Assembly: GCA_030015575.1 (NCBI GenBank)
Contig: CM057346.1
Location: 564,702,315 to 564,766,314 of the forward strand
Reading direction: 5' to 3'
DNA length: 64,000 nt
DNA from: Agapanthus africanus
Lineage: Eukaryota > Streptophyta > Magnoliopsida > Asparagales > Amaryllidaceae
Position 1 is the stretch's first letter, and every line of letters starts with the position of its first letter. Below are positions 21,101-33,800 of the stretch, piece by piece. The translations under genes and the position numbers were made by a program. The notes beneath the pieces were generated by a model. It was given only the letters and a program-made list of their open reading frames with translations. It made no database searches and was not told the DNA's origin.

Positions 21101-24100
21101 TGTCATGCCTCGCTTCCAAAAAGAAGGGAGCACGCACGTGACGAGACCCACGGCGTATTTATTTTGAGAAAGTCCTTTCTCGAAATAAATACGTTAAGGG
21201 TTTATAAGCAATAGAATATAACAAGAATAAACATGATACTGAAAATTCCAACGACTATTTATTTACAATCAAGATCCACAAGTTTCAACTGATCACAAGA
21301 TGTCTTTAAAAAAGAAGTACAAATAACAAGAAGCCTTAAACATGAGGCATACATAAAGGAAAGCTGAAATAAACTAAGAATCTGCTTGTGATGTGAACTC
21401 GTTGTAATCCTATCCATTTGGTTCATTCTCCTCTAACCCTAAGCCACCTGACGAACATTCTAAGAAAAGAAAGAAATATGGTGGAATGCCCGTCAGTAAA
21501 CTTGCGCTCGGTAAGTGACCAAAAGGATATGAATATAAATGGAATAAAGGTCATGCATGCAAATAGGACATAAAATCTAATGTAGTAGCGGTCAGGTAAG
21601 GGTGTCAATTAAACATAGCAATTATATGAGCATGACAATATATCATAAACATGACAAGGTATTTAAGCATGGCAATATAGTATAGCATGTGTTGGTCGAC
21701 GTGCGCATGTAATAAATGAAAGTACTGAACATAAAATGAATGTCAATGTGTCCTAAAAGAGGTCACTATAAAGGTCAACTAATTTAATGTTAGTTCAAGA
21801 GGTGAGTGTCAACCAATCTCACCAGTATTCTTGAACCCAAGGCTACCGTCCAGGGGCATGGAATCATAAGCCCAAATCAAGAGAGTTAGTAATGTATCGT
21901 TTCAGTCCAGTAGCACAGCAATGTGATTTGTACCATTTCAGCCTGGTACCAAAACAACGTGAATATAGTAATGGGACTCCTGAGATTATATTGAACTCAT
22001 GACTCAGACTACCCAACACCCTGTGTATTCTATATTATAACCAGCATCACAAACTTTGCCCGAATCATGAATACATAAGATCGAGTACAAGTTCAAGTTT
22101 CATGTCGAGTTCGAGCATTCATGTCAAGTTCGAGTAATCATGTCAAGTTGTATTCATAGTTCGAGTAAGTAAGGTACAAGCATGCAATAGGTTTAGCACA
22201 AGTCATGTAAAATATCATGTGCTGGTTTATGTATAGATTAACACTCTTATAATTTGATTTTCCATGTAAACATGAACTTATTCTGTTTATATTGGGAGAT
22301 AGGCAAGTGGTAACACTCGTTTTCTCTGGCTCCCCGAGGCTCAAGAGAGAATAGTCCACTTAAAACCATCTGTTAAATACTTTAAAGTTACCATTTTTAT
22401 ATATCCACTTTCCCTTTCAAGACCGCGCTCTGTGAGAAGCTCTGCGTCTTACTCTACTAGATTTCAAGATGTGCTTTAACCAGTATCATCCACAACTGGG
22501 TTTTCCTAGAGAGGGTTATAAAAGAAATTTATGCAATGGAAGGATAATAATTAATTCACACAACTCATGTATATATAGCAAGATGAGAAGCATGAGTTAA
22601 GACAAGCATATTATTCAAGTAACGTCCAGAAACAATACTGTAAAGAAGTGATATATACTACTCATTACTCAAATCAATTGAATTCAGATATTAAATAAGA
22701 AATATAGCCCTAAATGTTTTGCAAACGTTAGTTCAAGTCTCTCCTAATTACAACTAGTGGTTTGGAAGATATACACGTTTTTGTATCGTGACGCAGAATA
22801 GATCAGAATCTGTCCATTACCGTCACATATTTTTAAAACACGGTTTGAATTAATTTCCATTGGATTTCAGGTTTCGAAGATTATTAAAAACTTTTAGGTT
22901 TTTCGGTGTAATTATCTAAACAACTAAGTTTCGCACGATTTGGATTCCTAAAGCTCTATTTATGGTCATTTTAGCATCGGAGTTTAAAACAGAAATTCAG
23001 ATTTCTGGACAGCAACTATGGAGTGTATTGTCGGGCATATATCAAGTCATTCTATTCATTTTTAGGTCACCGAGTATATAGTAAAGTTCTAGGTCTGTTA
23101 ATTTTGCATCTATACATCTAAAGTTTGTACCGAACGGACCTCAGGAGTTCAAGTTATGTCGTATTTAAAAAAATAGTGTGCGAATCGGGACATATTCTAT
23201 CCGGATTCGTCACTTAATTTTATAACGCGGTTTTCTATTAATTAAGTCATTTTCAGGAAATATATATAACTAATAAAATCTATATCTTTCGATCTATATG
23301 TCTAAAACACTTGAAAACGCTTAATTTGGATTACATATGACAGAGTGATAGCTTCTCAAAGACAACCCTTAAAAGCAGTTTTCAATATTTAAAAACAGTG
23401 AATGAAAATGACATAAAACATAATCCGTGTTTTGGTTTATGCCTATATTGTAGTGTTACTAAATGGGTGATATTTAATCTACAGCATGCAAGAGTTGTTA
23501 TTAATCATATCAAATATTAAGCTAACATAGATATTAACCAGAAACAACTATTTTAATCAAACTATATGCAACATATGTCTTATCGGGAATTACAACGAGA
23601 CGAGACAGCAGTGTTATAAGGTAATCACGACAAGGAAGGAGAGAGACTTACTCGTAGTGTGGATCGGTCTAACAACTGATTCACCAATTTATAAAGAAAA
23701 GGAAGGTTGTTGAGTGGAACTTCGACGTTCGAGAAGAAGGAGCTTGGCGATTGGCTATTGAGAGAATCCTCGATTGACTTGGGAGCTTTGTAGAATGGAA
23801 TTTTAGAAGAGAAGAATTGTGAACAGCAATGTGATGGAGAAGCAAGGAAATGAGGATGAGGATGGATTTAAAAAGGGGTAAAGGGCATTTAAAAAGAGAT
23901 TAATAGGAAAACAGCGAGTGGGGCAGCTCTTGGGTTGAATGGGTGGTTTCGGGTAGTCGAAACGAACAGATGGGAGATCAAGGGACGCACTAGTACGAAC
24001 AGAGCATGTTTGGCCCGACTTTGGCCGCCCGAACCAAGCTCCAGGCCGCCCACCACTATGCCCGATGGGCTCGGGTCTCGGGTCTTAGGCTCAGGTCAAC

Positions 24101-24384
24101 CTCAATAGTCTAAAAACATGTTTCATTTCTCGAATAATTTTTTGAAACTCCATGCAACGCTCGTGAACTCTCCGGGGCTCCAAAACGACAAAAAGAAAAT
24201 ATAATGAAATAATTGTAATGCAAGGATTCGAACACGCCGGCTACAGGACAGAAATGTAAAGACTTAACCAATGGGCTACAAGTTGTTCTTTACACATATT
24301 TAACAAATATTAAATATATACCAGATTCGGAAAGGAAAACAATAAAAAATAATTCAAAGGTATAGGAAATTTAAGGTCGTTACA
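21101..24384 (-). repeat. 3' LTR of the 21101-30109 element
   Basis: A 3284 bp LTR from TGTCATGCCTCGC to GGTCGTTACA. On the minus strand it opens TGTAACGACC, like the other Tekay-type LTRs here. It contains a tRNA-like module at 24218-24286. It has no coding potential. Confidence 0.9.
24218..24286 (-). other. tRNA-like module in LTR (A box and B box)
   Basis: Minus strand: TAGCCCATTGG (24278-24268) and GTGTTCGAATCC (24235-24224). This is the best A/B-box pair in the window. It begins about 100 bp from the LTR start. TTAAGTC after the A box also resembles a tRNA D-loop side. Confidence 0.62.
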
Positions 24385-24435
24385 TTTTATCCGCTTTAAG
24401 AATAATTTCGTCATCGAAATTACTCAAGAAGAATG
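24385..24435 (-). other. Residual pol-LTR junction with polypurine tract
   Basis: Read on the minus strand, a TTTCGATGACGAAATTA block leads to a degraded purine tract (AAAGCGGATAAAA) and then the LTR start TGTAACGACC. The last five plus-strand bases, GAATG (24431-24435), are the left copy of the target duplication of the next insertion. Confidence 0.7.
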
Positions 24436-26570
24436 TGTTTACCGCCGGAAACTGGACCAGGGCGTAGGGAGCGTGTCCAGGCCATGAGTCTGGGGGCAGA
24501 TGCTATATAGAACATATCCATCCACCTCTCCGATGATACCAAGTTGATTTATGACACCGTATATCGGAGGTTTGGACGGATGTGACCGTTGTAGCAGACT
24601 TATCAGATTCCCCCCATATGTGAGGGGTTTTTACTTGTGGGGATGCTTTTTCCTGCATGTGCAAACCCCTGCAATTAATTACGTTATCGCCAAGCGATAA
24701 CAACTTTCTCTACTCTATGAATTATTATGTGTCGTGTTATATATTGTTTATTTAGGGTTTCCCTTATATTGTATACGGAGACTAATATATGTCATCACCC
24801 GCAGGGCGCGGATTAGTCAAAATCCATACATATCGGATTTGGGTTTGAACCTAGGTAGCATTTCTCATATGAATGAGGCCCATCAGTTCAGGATATATTG
24901 ATCAAAGGATCGTTAGATGTATATGAGACTAAGATCAACTTAGAAAATATATTTAAGGAACGTTAATCTTGTTTTAGATCAAGATCAACTTAAAATATAT
25001 AAGCATATGGGCTCAGAAAATATCATGAAAGCTTAAGGTTTATATCACTTATCCAATTTGGGCTAAGAATGGGCCTCTGGAACATATATATATTGGCACC
25101 CAGAGGTTCTAGCGCATTCCACGTATCACACAGACAAGAGTACATAAGTCTGTAGGATCATTGAATCATTAGCGCATCAGGGTTGTGGCACATGCCGAGT
25201 GTATCAAGGGCATTAGCGCATGGGTATAGTTTTTGGTCTCTGGTGCATTAATATCAACGCCCATGGACTGTAGCGAATGCCTTCGATTTTGGTCTTTGAC
25301 GCATATGCCCATATTGGTGCATATGTCTCTATGAAACATGTCTTCATTGACACATGGCAATTATTGGCGCATTGCCTTTCATTGGCGCATAGCCTTCATA
25401 TTGGTGCATTCCCTTCATCTTGGCGCATCTTTATATAATGCATGCCCATTGGCGCATATGATTCTGACGTATAGCCGCTTATGGTTTTTCATAGAGATTA
25501 ATCTTCTTTCTTTTGAAACTTAAGTTTCATGGGCCTTAAGCTTCTGTTAATGGATATTTGGCCATTAACAATATCAAGATCACAACTTTTGTGATGTGGA
25601 GTCATTTTTAATATAGATCATATGATCTGCTCTCTGGAAATATAAATTTCCTGATCTATCAACATTATATTTTATGTATGGGTTCAATTCCATCTATCAA
25701 ACCCTAGATCTGAAGATCAAAGAAATATCTCTGATGAAAACTTAAGTTTTCTTGAGGCGAAATTTGATTCAGAGATCTTAAAATTATCGATAAGAAATTA
25801 ATTTCTATGTATATATGAAGGTTAATCATCTTAGGAATGAGATTAATCCTATTATATTTGCTGAAATCATTTTTTTTCTCAACCTTGATTGATGAGGAAG
25901 AAGACGAAGCTGTGATTGCAGAGAACTTAAGTTCCTGACCAAGCTTATGGGGTTGGCTATGTATCTGAAATTTTGACCTCTAGGGTCCTTTATATAGGGT
26001 ATAGATATTGCTGGGTAAGTAGAGACAATCTCTTTTTGAGATCTTTCTAATTGATCTTAAGATTGAGCCCGGATGCTTAAATACCATTGAATTATAGATC
26101 CAAGGCCTATCTGTTGATATGATTGATACTTTTCTTATTTAAATAATATATTCATTCGTTTCTTTTATTTTAAAAGAATATATGAAAGAGTGCTAATATT
26201 ATCCCTTGTGTTTAAGCACCATTGGATTATAGATCCAAGAGTCCTTGTTAACAAGGTTTTATATTTCTCTTTATTTAGAAAAATATAAAAGAGTATATCT
26301 CTTGTTAACAAATTATCTTTCTGTTTTAGAAAGATAAAGAATATCTTGAATAGTTTAAGCTATGTATATTTTTAAATCTTTTATTTTAAGATTTTCTGGT
26401 TAACTAGATTGGAAAAATATTTTTCCAAATGTCAAAGAAGCGAGGGCTTCAAGGTATTGGTGCAATGCTAAGAATTATTGGCGCATATTTTATGGCAGCG
26501 CCTATCTTTCTAGCGCATGGACTTAAGTCCTATAAGTTATATGTTATTATTATTTTTTTAGAAGGGAACA
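24436..26570 (-). mobile_element. Solo LTR of a Tat-type element, minus strand
   Basis: It starts TGTTTACCGCCGG and ends GAAGGGAACA, flanked by GAATG (24431-24435) and GGATG (26571-26575), a target duplication with one mismatch. The first 370 bp are the reverse complement of the conserved Tat LTR end also seen at 34400-34779, 50750-51106 and 57160-57543. They include the CTACAACGGTCACATCC-like block and the TTGATTTATG..ACACCGTAT block. TATATAAA on the minus strand at 25989-25996 is a likely promoter TATA box. GCGCAT words recur between 25150 and 25460. Confidence 0.85.
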
Positions 26571-26575
26571 GGATG

Positions 26576-26869
26576 TTGCAACAGAGCAAGAAAATAAGGG
26601 TAGAATAATCCAGTAGCGTCACGTCGTCGCGCTCCACCAGTAAGTACTCTAATCGATACGAACGTGTGTGATTCAAAGATGGATTCAAAGGACGTCAAAA
26701 GTCAAGAGATTATATTCAAGAAAGTCGAAATGAAGTTCAAGATGGATTCAAGAAATAGGATGAGATTCAAAGAAAAAGGTTGAATATAATAGTTGGAATT
26801 TATATTTCTTGTATTATATTGCTTATGATGTTCATGCAGAACTGATATGCATGGGTCACCAACAAAACC
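26576..26869 (-). other. Residual internal sequence next to the 5' LTR
   Basis: About 290 bp with no open frame of note and a run of GATTCAAG-type words. The minus-strand sequence beside the LTR has GTTGGTGACCC, where a tRNA-Met PBS (GTTGGTATCAGAGCC) would be expected; it may be a decayed PBS. Confidence 0.5.
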
Positions 26870-29800
26870 TATCACGCCCTGCTTCTCAAAAGACGGGAGC
26901 AGACACATGACTAGGTCCACAACGTATTTATTCTAAGATGATCCTTTCTCAAAACAAATACGCTAAGCGTTTATATGCAATATAGAATATAACAAGAATA
27001 AACATGATACTGAAAATTCCAACAACTATTTATTTACATTCAAGATCCACAAGTTTCAACTGATAACAAGATATCTTTAAAACAAAAGTACAAATAACAA
27101 GAAGCCTTAAACATGAGGCATATAGGAAGGAAAGATGAAATAGACTAAGATTAATCTGCTTGCGATGCGAACTGGTTATAATCCTCTCCAATCGGTTCAA
27201 TCTCCTCTGACCCTAAGCCACCTGACGAACATTCTAAGGAAAGAAAGAAACAGGGTGGAATGCCTGTCGGCGAACTTGCACTCGGTAAGTCCCTAAAATG
27301 ATATGAATATAAATATGATAAAGGTCATGCATGCAAGTAGGACATAAAATCTAATGTAGTAGCGGACAGATAAAGGTGTCGATTAAACATGATAATTATA
27401 TGAGAATGACAATGTATCATAAGCATGGCAAGGTATTTAAGCATGGAAATTTAGTATAGCATGTGTTGGTCAACGTGAGCATGTAATAAATGAAAGTACT
27501 AAACATGAAGTGAATGTCAATGTGTCCTAAAAGAGGTCACTAAAAAGGTGAACTAATCTAACATCAGTTCAAGAGGTAAGTGTCAACCAATCTCAACAGT
27601 ATTCTTGAACCCAAGGCTATCGTCCAATGGCATGAAATCACGGGTCCAAATTAAGAGAATTAGTAATGTCCCGTTTCAACCCGGTACCACAGCAACGTGA
27701 TTTTTACCGTTTCAGCTCAGTACCACAACAACATGAACGTAGTAATGGGACTCCTGAGATTATATTGAACTCACGACTCAAACTACCGAACACCCCACGT
27801 ATTCTATATTATAACTAGTATCACAAGCCTTGCCAGAATCATGAATACATAAGATCAAGTACAAGTTCAAGTTTCAAGTCGAGTTCAAGTATACATGTCG
27901 GTTTTGAGTATTCATGCCAAGTTCGAGTATTCATATCAAGTTGTATTCATGGTTCAAGTCAAGTCGAGTTCTAGCATACAATAGATTTAGCGCAAGTCAT
28001 GTAAAATATCATTTATTTGTTTATGTATAGATTAACACTCTTGCAATTTGATTTTCCATGTAGACATGAACTTATTCTGTTTATATTGGAAGATAGGCAA
28101 GTGGTAATACTTATTTTCTCCAGCTCACTGAGGCTCAAGAGAGAATAAGCCACTTAAACTCATTTGTTAAATACTTTAAAATTACCAGTTTTATAGATCC
28201 ACTTTCCCTTTCAAGACCGTGCTTTGTGAGGAGCTCTACGTCTTACTCTACTAGACTCCAAGATATACTTTAACCAGCATCATCCACTACTGGGTTCTCC
28301 TAAAGAGGGTTGTAGAGGCAATTTATGCAAGGGAAGGATAATCGTTAATTCACACAAGTCATGTATATATAGCAAGATGAGAAGCATGAGTTAAGACAAT
28401 TATATTATTCAAGTAACGTCCAGAAACAATACTGTAAAGAAGTGATATATATACTACTCATTACTCATGTCAATTGAATTTAGAGATTAAACAAGAAATA
28501 TAGCCCAAGATGTTGTGCAAACGTGAGTTCAATTCTCACCTAATTACGATTAGTGGGCTGGAAGATATACACGTTTTCGTATCGTGATGCGGAATAGATC
28601 AGAATCTGTCCAGTACCATTACACATTTTTAAAACACGGTTTGAGTCAATTTCTGTTGGATTTCAGATTTTGAAGATAATTAAAAACTTGTAGGTCTTTC
28701 GGTGTACTTATCTAAACAACTATGTTCCACGCGATTTGGATTCCTAAGGCACTTGTTATGGTCATTTTAGCATTGGGGTTTAAAACAGAAATTATGATTT
28801 CTGGAAAGCAACTATGGAGTATATTTCTAGGTATATATCGGGTCATTTTATTCATTTTTAGGTCACCGAGTATATAGTAAGTTCTAGGTCTTTCAATTGT
28901 GCATCTATACATCTAAACTTTTTCCCAAACGGACATCAGGAGTTCAAGTTATGTCGTATTTAAAAAAACAGTGTGTAAATTTCCTGATGCATCACTTAAT
29001 TTTATAATGCAGTTTTCTATTAATTACATTGATTTTCATGAAATATATATAACTAAGAAAATCTAGATATTTTGATCTAGATATCCAAAATACTTGAAAA
29101 TGCTTAATTTGGATTATATATGACAGAGTTATGGCTTCTCGAAGACAGCCCTTAAAAGCAGTTTTCAATATTTAAAAATAGTGAATGAAAATGACATAAA
29201 ACATAATCCGTATTTTAGTTTACGCCTATATTGTAGTGTTACTAAATTGGTGATATTTAATCTATAGAATTAAAGAGTTGTTATTAATCACATTAAATAC
29301 TAAGCGAACATAGACGTTAACTAGAAACAACTATTTTTAATCAAACTATATGCAGCATATGTCTTATCGGGAATTACAACATGACGGGACATCGGTGTTA
29401 TGAGGTAATCACGACAAAGAAGGAGGGAGAGAGAATGAAGAAGAGGGGGATAGACTAAGGGAGACTTACTCATGACCGATTCACCAATTTATAAGGAAAA
29501 GGAAGGTTCTAGAGCGGAACTTCGACGTTCGAGAAGAAGGAGCTTGGCGATTGGCTGTTGAGAGAATCCTCGATTGACTTGGGAGCTTCGTAAAATGGAA
29601 ATTCAGAGGAGAAGAGTTGTGAACATCAAGGTGATGGAGAATCAAGGAAATGAAGATGATGGTGGATTTAAAAATTGGTAAAAGGCATTTAAAAGGAGTT
29701 TAACGGGAAAACAGAGAGTGGGGGCAGCTATCGGGTTGAATAGGTGGTTTCGGGTAGTCGAAACGAACAGACGGGAGATCAAAGGATGCACTAGTATGGG

Positions 29801-30109
29801 TGGGGCACGTTTGGCATGACTTTGGCCACCCGAACCAGGAACCAGGCCACCCGAGGCGGGTCCACTGTGCCCGATGGACTCGGGTCTTGGGTCTTAGGCT
29901 CAGGTCAACTTCAATAGTCCAAAAACATATTTCATTTCTCGAATAAGTTTTTGAAACTCCACACAACGCTCGTGAACTCTCCGGGGCTCCAAAACGACAA
30001 AAAGAAAATATAATAAAATAATTGTGATAAAAGGATTCGAACATGCGGGCTATAGGATAAAAGTGTAAAGACTTAACTAATGGGCTACAAGTTGTTCTTT
30101 GCACATATT
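26870..30109 (-). repeat. 5' LTR of the 21101-30109 element, truncated
   Basis: Colinear with 21101-24384 up to the sequence GGGCTACAAGTTGTTCTTTGCACATATT, where a copia LTR interrupts it. The last roughly 100 bp are missing from the window. Its tRNA-like module is retained. A 177-codon open frame at 29700-30233 on the minus strand crosses two elements and is not a gene. Confidence 0.88.
30026..30095 (-). other. tRNA-like module in truncated LTR
   Basis: The equivalent of 24218-24286. The B-box core is kept (ATGTTCGAATCCT, 30044-30032); the A box has one change (TAGCCCATTAG, 30087-30077). Confidence 0.5.
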
Positions 30110-32080
30110 TGTTGGGTTTCCTAGTTCCATGGCCGTCTACCACGGCCGTTGTGGAACAAAATTTGCTGTTTAAAAAACTTGGCGCTAAAAATCCCGTCCT
30201 AGAATCGAACCATAAACCGATACTAACTACCAAAAGGAGATCTTAACTACTGAGTTAGAAGTGTTTTACCGAAAGATCCATGTCCTTCGGTCTTCTACCC
30301 TCTTCCTTAGCTCCTTGAAGTCTCCTTGATCGAGCTTGGCCGCCGGTCTTCCTCTATCGAAGATGATACACCCGAGGAATGTAGTTCATGGCTCTAGCTC
30401 CACACTAAGAATCTAGTGGTGCAACTAGGAACTCTAGGTTGCTAATCTAGAGTGCATAGGAATGTAGTGAGTTGTTCTAAGTGTAGATCTATCTCTTCTT
30501 CCACCCTTGATTCTCAACACATGAGATGGTAGGGTAGAAGATGAAGAAGAAGGAAGAGAAGCTCAAGAAAGATAGTGAGGAGAGATAACCAAATGGTGAT
30601 AATGAAAAATCCCATTCAAAAACTAGTGAGAGAAAAATATGAAGCATGGTTTTATAAAACATATTTTCCAATAAACAAAGAAACCATACTTGAATAGTTT
30701 GCACAAATGAATTTTCAATTCATTTGTCAACACTATTCAAGCATGGTTCTCACCATTCTCTCTTCACTACCTTTACACATCATTTCTATTTAACTTAATA
30801 AATGGATAAACCAAAATGAGGTGTTCACCTTCTAGAATGTTTTCCGTATAAATACGGAATACACTCAACTGTATATATATACCCGTATTCTATCAAAATA
30901 CGAATACCCAAAGAGATAGAATAACACAAAGAATATAATACTAGAATATACATATCGAAATACATATACGTAAATTATTAAATCAATACCTGATTTAATA
31001 ATCCGGTTCAATCCCAAGCCGGCTAGTATTATCAACCGTCCGATCTAAAGTCCGGGTAACTAGTACAATCATTCGATTGGAACCCTGCACGTATCAAAAT
31101 ACGGCTACTACATAATTTCACCTGAACCAGGGAAACCCTCTGTGTGGGACTCTAAAGACTCGACAGTACGCCGGCAGTGAGTTACTGGATAAATCCATAA
31201 CCACAAGCATATCAGCGACACTAGCTGTACGTAACAGCTACCCAGGTACCTGTCGAAAAGGAAGTACAAAGTGCAAACTCATCTTGATCCCTACTGAGCC
31301 TATCTGTGACAATCTCAGTACAGTCCGGTCTCTTCGTCTAAGAGTATCGCCTATTGGGTCTAGGGGTGGATAAAGTCAGACCCCTAATAACGCGATATTT
31401 CGTGTCGGTGTGAAGCCCATCACCCACTGAGAAACTATTGATCCAAATCAGTAATTCTCGTCCACCTTGGCCAAGGATTTCTGGTGATGGCCATCTATGC
31501 ACAACGCGACATCAACCCCCAATACTGGGAGAGTCGAATCCCCGACGATCCGCTCACTGCCTCCATGTGGCTCGAGACTGTACCCAACTAAAACCTATTT
31601 GCACGACTTCTTTGAGCCGTGGTAGGGTAGTAATCAAAGCACAGTGGGAACTCACATGAGACAAATAACGATCTCAGGTCGAAGGACTAACATGTACTCA
31701 TGTCACTTGAGAACTGCTATCTGACAATAAGTATAATACCATCTAGCATATTCCCGGCGAGTCCGTCCAGTGTACTCACCTCCAGTGAGCACCTGTATAC
31801 GATTTTTTGTGCGAAAGACCAATGGCTGTGGGACCAACCATCGCCCCTCGTCGGGGTTTAGAAACGTATACACCAGTCTACTCCGGAATATCGATGCCCA
31901 GTCTCGATACTCCCACGACCAGGAACATTTAAGGATGTACTACCCAGCCCCCACAAGTATGATCGCCATCATAACGCTGGTAGTCAAGCAAGAATCCTAT
32001 GGGCTCTATCAACATGTAATAGTGATCTGTAATACCACATAATGCATGTACATGATGATAAAGACAAACCAGATAGCATA
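30110..32080 (-). repeat. Copia LTR, minus strand, part 1 (split by the 19 kb element)
   Basis: It starts TGTTGGGTTTCC. The same LTR continues at 51112 after the Tat-type element and ends ...TATAGTCAACA at 51216, giving matching TGTTG/CAACA ends and a total of about 2.08 kb. On the minus strand it follows a GTGGGAGATTG polypurine tract, so it is the 3' LTR of a copia element whose pol lies to the right. It is related to the plus-strand LTR at 59953-62144 (both carry a block with AATATCGATGCCC or its complement), but is clearly a different copy. The five bases GCATA at 32076-32080 are the left duplication of the Tat-type insertion. Confidence 0.88.
30195..30265 (-). other. tRNA-like module in copia LTR
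   Basis: Minus strand: TAACTCAGTAG (30257-30247) followed by TTAAGATC, then GGTTCGATTCT (30211-30201). It is about 90-150 bp from the LTR's 3' end, unlike the Tekay-type copies, which are near the 5' end. A short stem is possible around the B box, but no acceptor stem is seen. Confidence 0.55.
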
Positions 32081-32309
32081 TGTTTCCCCCAATCAGAGCA
32101 AAGCTCTGTTTGAATTTCAAAAATTCAAAAATTGAAGCAACGCTTCAGATTCCTTGCGCTGCGCGCAACGCGCCACGTGTCAAAAGCTGACATGCCAGCG
32201 CTGCGACCAAGACAGCGCACCCAATCAGAGCAAAGCTCTATTTAAAATAAAAATAAAGGAAGCAACGCTTTAGATGATCTGCGCTCAGCACTGCACGACA
32301 CATGTCAGC

Positions 32310-32430
32310 GTAATTGCGCTAGCGAGTTGCGCTGCGCGACACGTGTCAGCGCAGTTGCGCTGCGCTCTGCGCTGCGCGACACGTGTCAGCGCAGTTGCGC
32401 TGCGCTCTGCGCTGCAAGCGCAGGTGCGCT
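32310..32430 (+). promoter_or_regulatory. Tandem ACACGTGT palindromes (G-box type) in U3
   Basis: A repeat of about 50-60 bp carries GCGACACGTGTCAGCGCAGTTG. ACACGTGT holds the CACGTG core bound by plant bZIP and bHLH factors, and ACGTGTC resembles an ABA-response element. It lies upstream of the TATA box. More copies lie in the other LTR (48590-48730). Confidence 0.6.
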
Positions 32431-32615
32431 TGCGCCAGCTGTGCCAGCATTTAAAACAGAAAAATTCTGGAAAGATCTTTCTAATCTTGATAAAACAAGA
32501 AAATTATCTTATGTAAAACAGAAGCCCTAGGATCAAAGATCCAACGGTGGGGAAAAATCCCTAAATCACTCAGAGAAAGATCTCTTTAACTGATTTAACA
32601 AATCAATTGGCACTA

Positions 32616-32623
32616 TATAAAGG
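32616..32623 (+). promoter_or_regulatory. TATA box of the 5' LTR
   Basis: TATATAAA followed by GGCCTC, about 535 bp into the LTR and downstream of the CACGTG repeats. In the 3' LTR the same site reads TATATGAA (about 48925). Confidence 0.65.
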
Positions 32624-33642
32624 CCTCTAGACTCCAAGTCTAAAACACACAGAGATAGAGAACACAGAACTCCTCAAAAACTTTGAGAAGAACTCGAAGA
32701 AAAGAAAAGGTAAACTTTTGGGGAAAAAAAAGAAGTTCTTCTAAAAATATCAATGATCTAAGAACAAGATCAAAGATCTTCAATAAAAAATGATAATATT
32801 AATAAAAAGAAGTAATTTACTTCTTTACTATATCTTTTGATCAATATAAAGGCATTGCATTTTGATGAACCACTGGTTCTTAAAACTTAAGGTAGAACCT
32901 CTTGAGAATCAAAAAGATTCTGTTCTTTGATCTAAAATAGATCAAGATGCGCTCTGCGCTTTTGAACAGTGCCCTGCACTACTAATTTGAGTCTCTGCGC
33001 TCTTGGGTTGGCGCAAGTCACCAGAACATGCTACGTGTCAACCCCAGAACAATCTGCGCCTTGCGCTTTAAAAAAATGAGCATTGCGCTCTTGAATTGGC
33101 GTACTGCACTAGAGCGCGTCACGTGTCAGCAGCACAATAGCGCAGCGCACTGCGCTTGCGCTCACCAGAGCGTGACACGTGTCACCTCCACATGCGCTTG
33201 CGCCTCGCGCTCATTAATTGGCGCAGAGCGCCTGACAGGCCACGTGGCGCACTGTCAGACTATTAAATGCAGCGCATTATTAAAGGGCAGAGCCCAATTA
33301 AGAGGTCCAATGGACCAAAACAAATGCTCTGCATTATAAAAAAGGGACATAGCCCAATTAAAAAGGCCTAACAGGCCAGAAAAAATGCTATGCATTATTA
33401 AACAGAGGCAGAGCCCTAGTAAAGGCCTAACAGGCCAAATACAAATAAAATGTTGAACATTTTCAACTAGACTTAGCCCAATTCTGGCTGTAAGTCCTCA
33501 AATTAAAATTGACTGAGCACGACCGCTCTCTTAAATCAATTTACACCTGGTTAAAGGGTACATTTTTGAACTCCTCTGATATTTGTCGTTGTAATCCTTC
33601 AACACCGTCAGAGAGTTGATGGGTCCCGACAACCATATAACA

Positions 33643-33800
33643 ATACGGACTGTGGGGTCCTTAAACTCATGGATTAATGTGTCCTTAAACCAACAATACG
33701 TACTGTGGGGTCCTTAAACTCATGGACTAATGCGTCCTTAAACCAACAATACGGACTGTGGGGTCCTTAAACTCATGGACTAATGCGTCCTTAAACTAAT
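33643..33800 (+). repeat. 53 bp tandem repeat, three copies
   Basis: The unit holds AATACGGACTGTGGGGTCC and TTAAACTCATGGACTAATGC. The other LTR has the same array at about 49969-50125, so it predates the insertion. Confidence 0.85.

Larger units (their letters stand above)
21101..30109 (-). mobile_element. Tekay-like element with almost no internal region, minus strand
   Basis: Two LTRs in the same orientation (21101-24384 and 26870-30109) share colinear sequence throughout. Between them lie 24385-24435 and 26576-26869 only, about 345 bp, plus an inserted solo LTR (24436-26570). No gag or pol is left. Next to the left LTR is a polypurine-like tract and a TTTCGATGACGAAATTA block, so this end is a normal pol-LTR boundary. 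The right LTR starts TATCACGCC instead of TGTCACGCC and is cut at 30109 by a copia LTR. LTRs differ at many sites, so it is old. It inserted into the receptor-like pseudogene. The missing right end is not in the window. Confidence 0.85.

Noticed and set aside
29700-30233. 177-codon minus-strand open frame
   Set aside because: It spans the junction between a Tekay-like LTR and a copia LTR, so it cannot be an ancestral gene.
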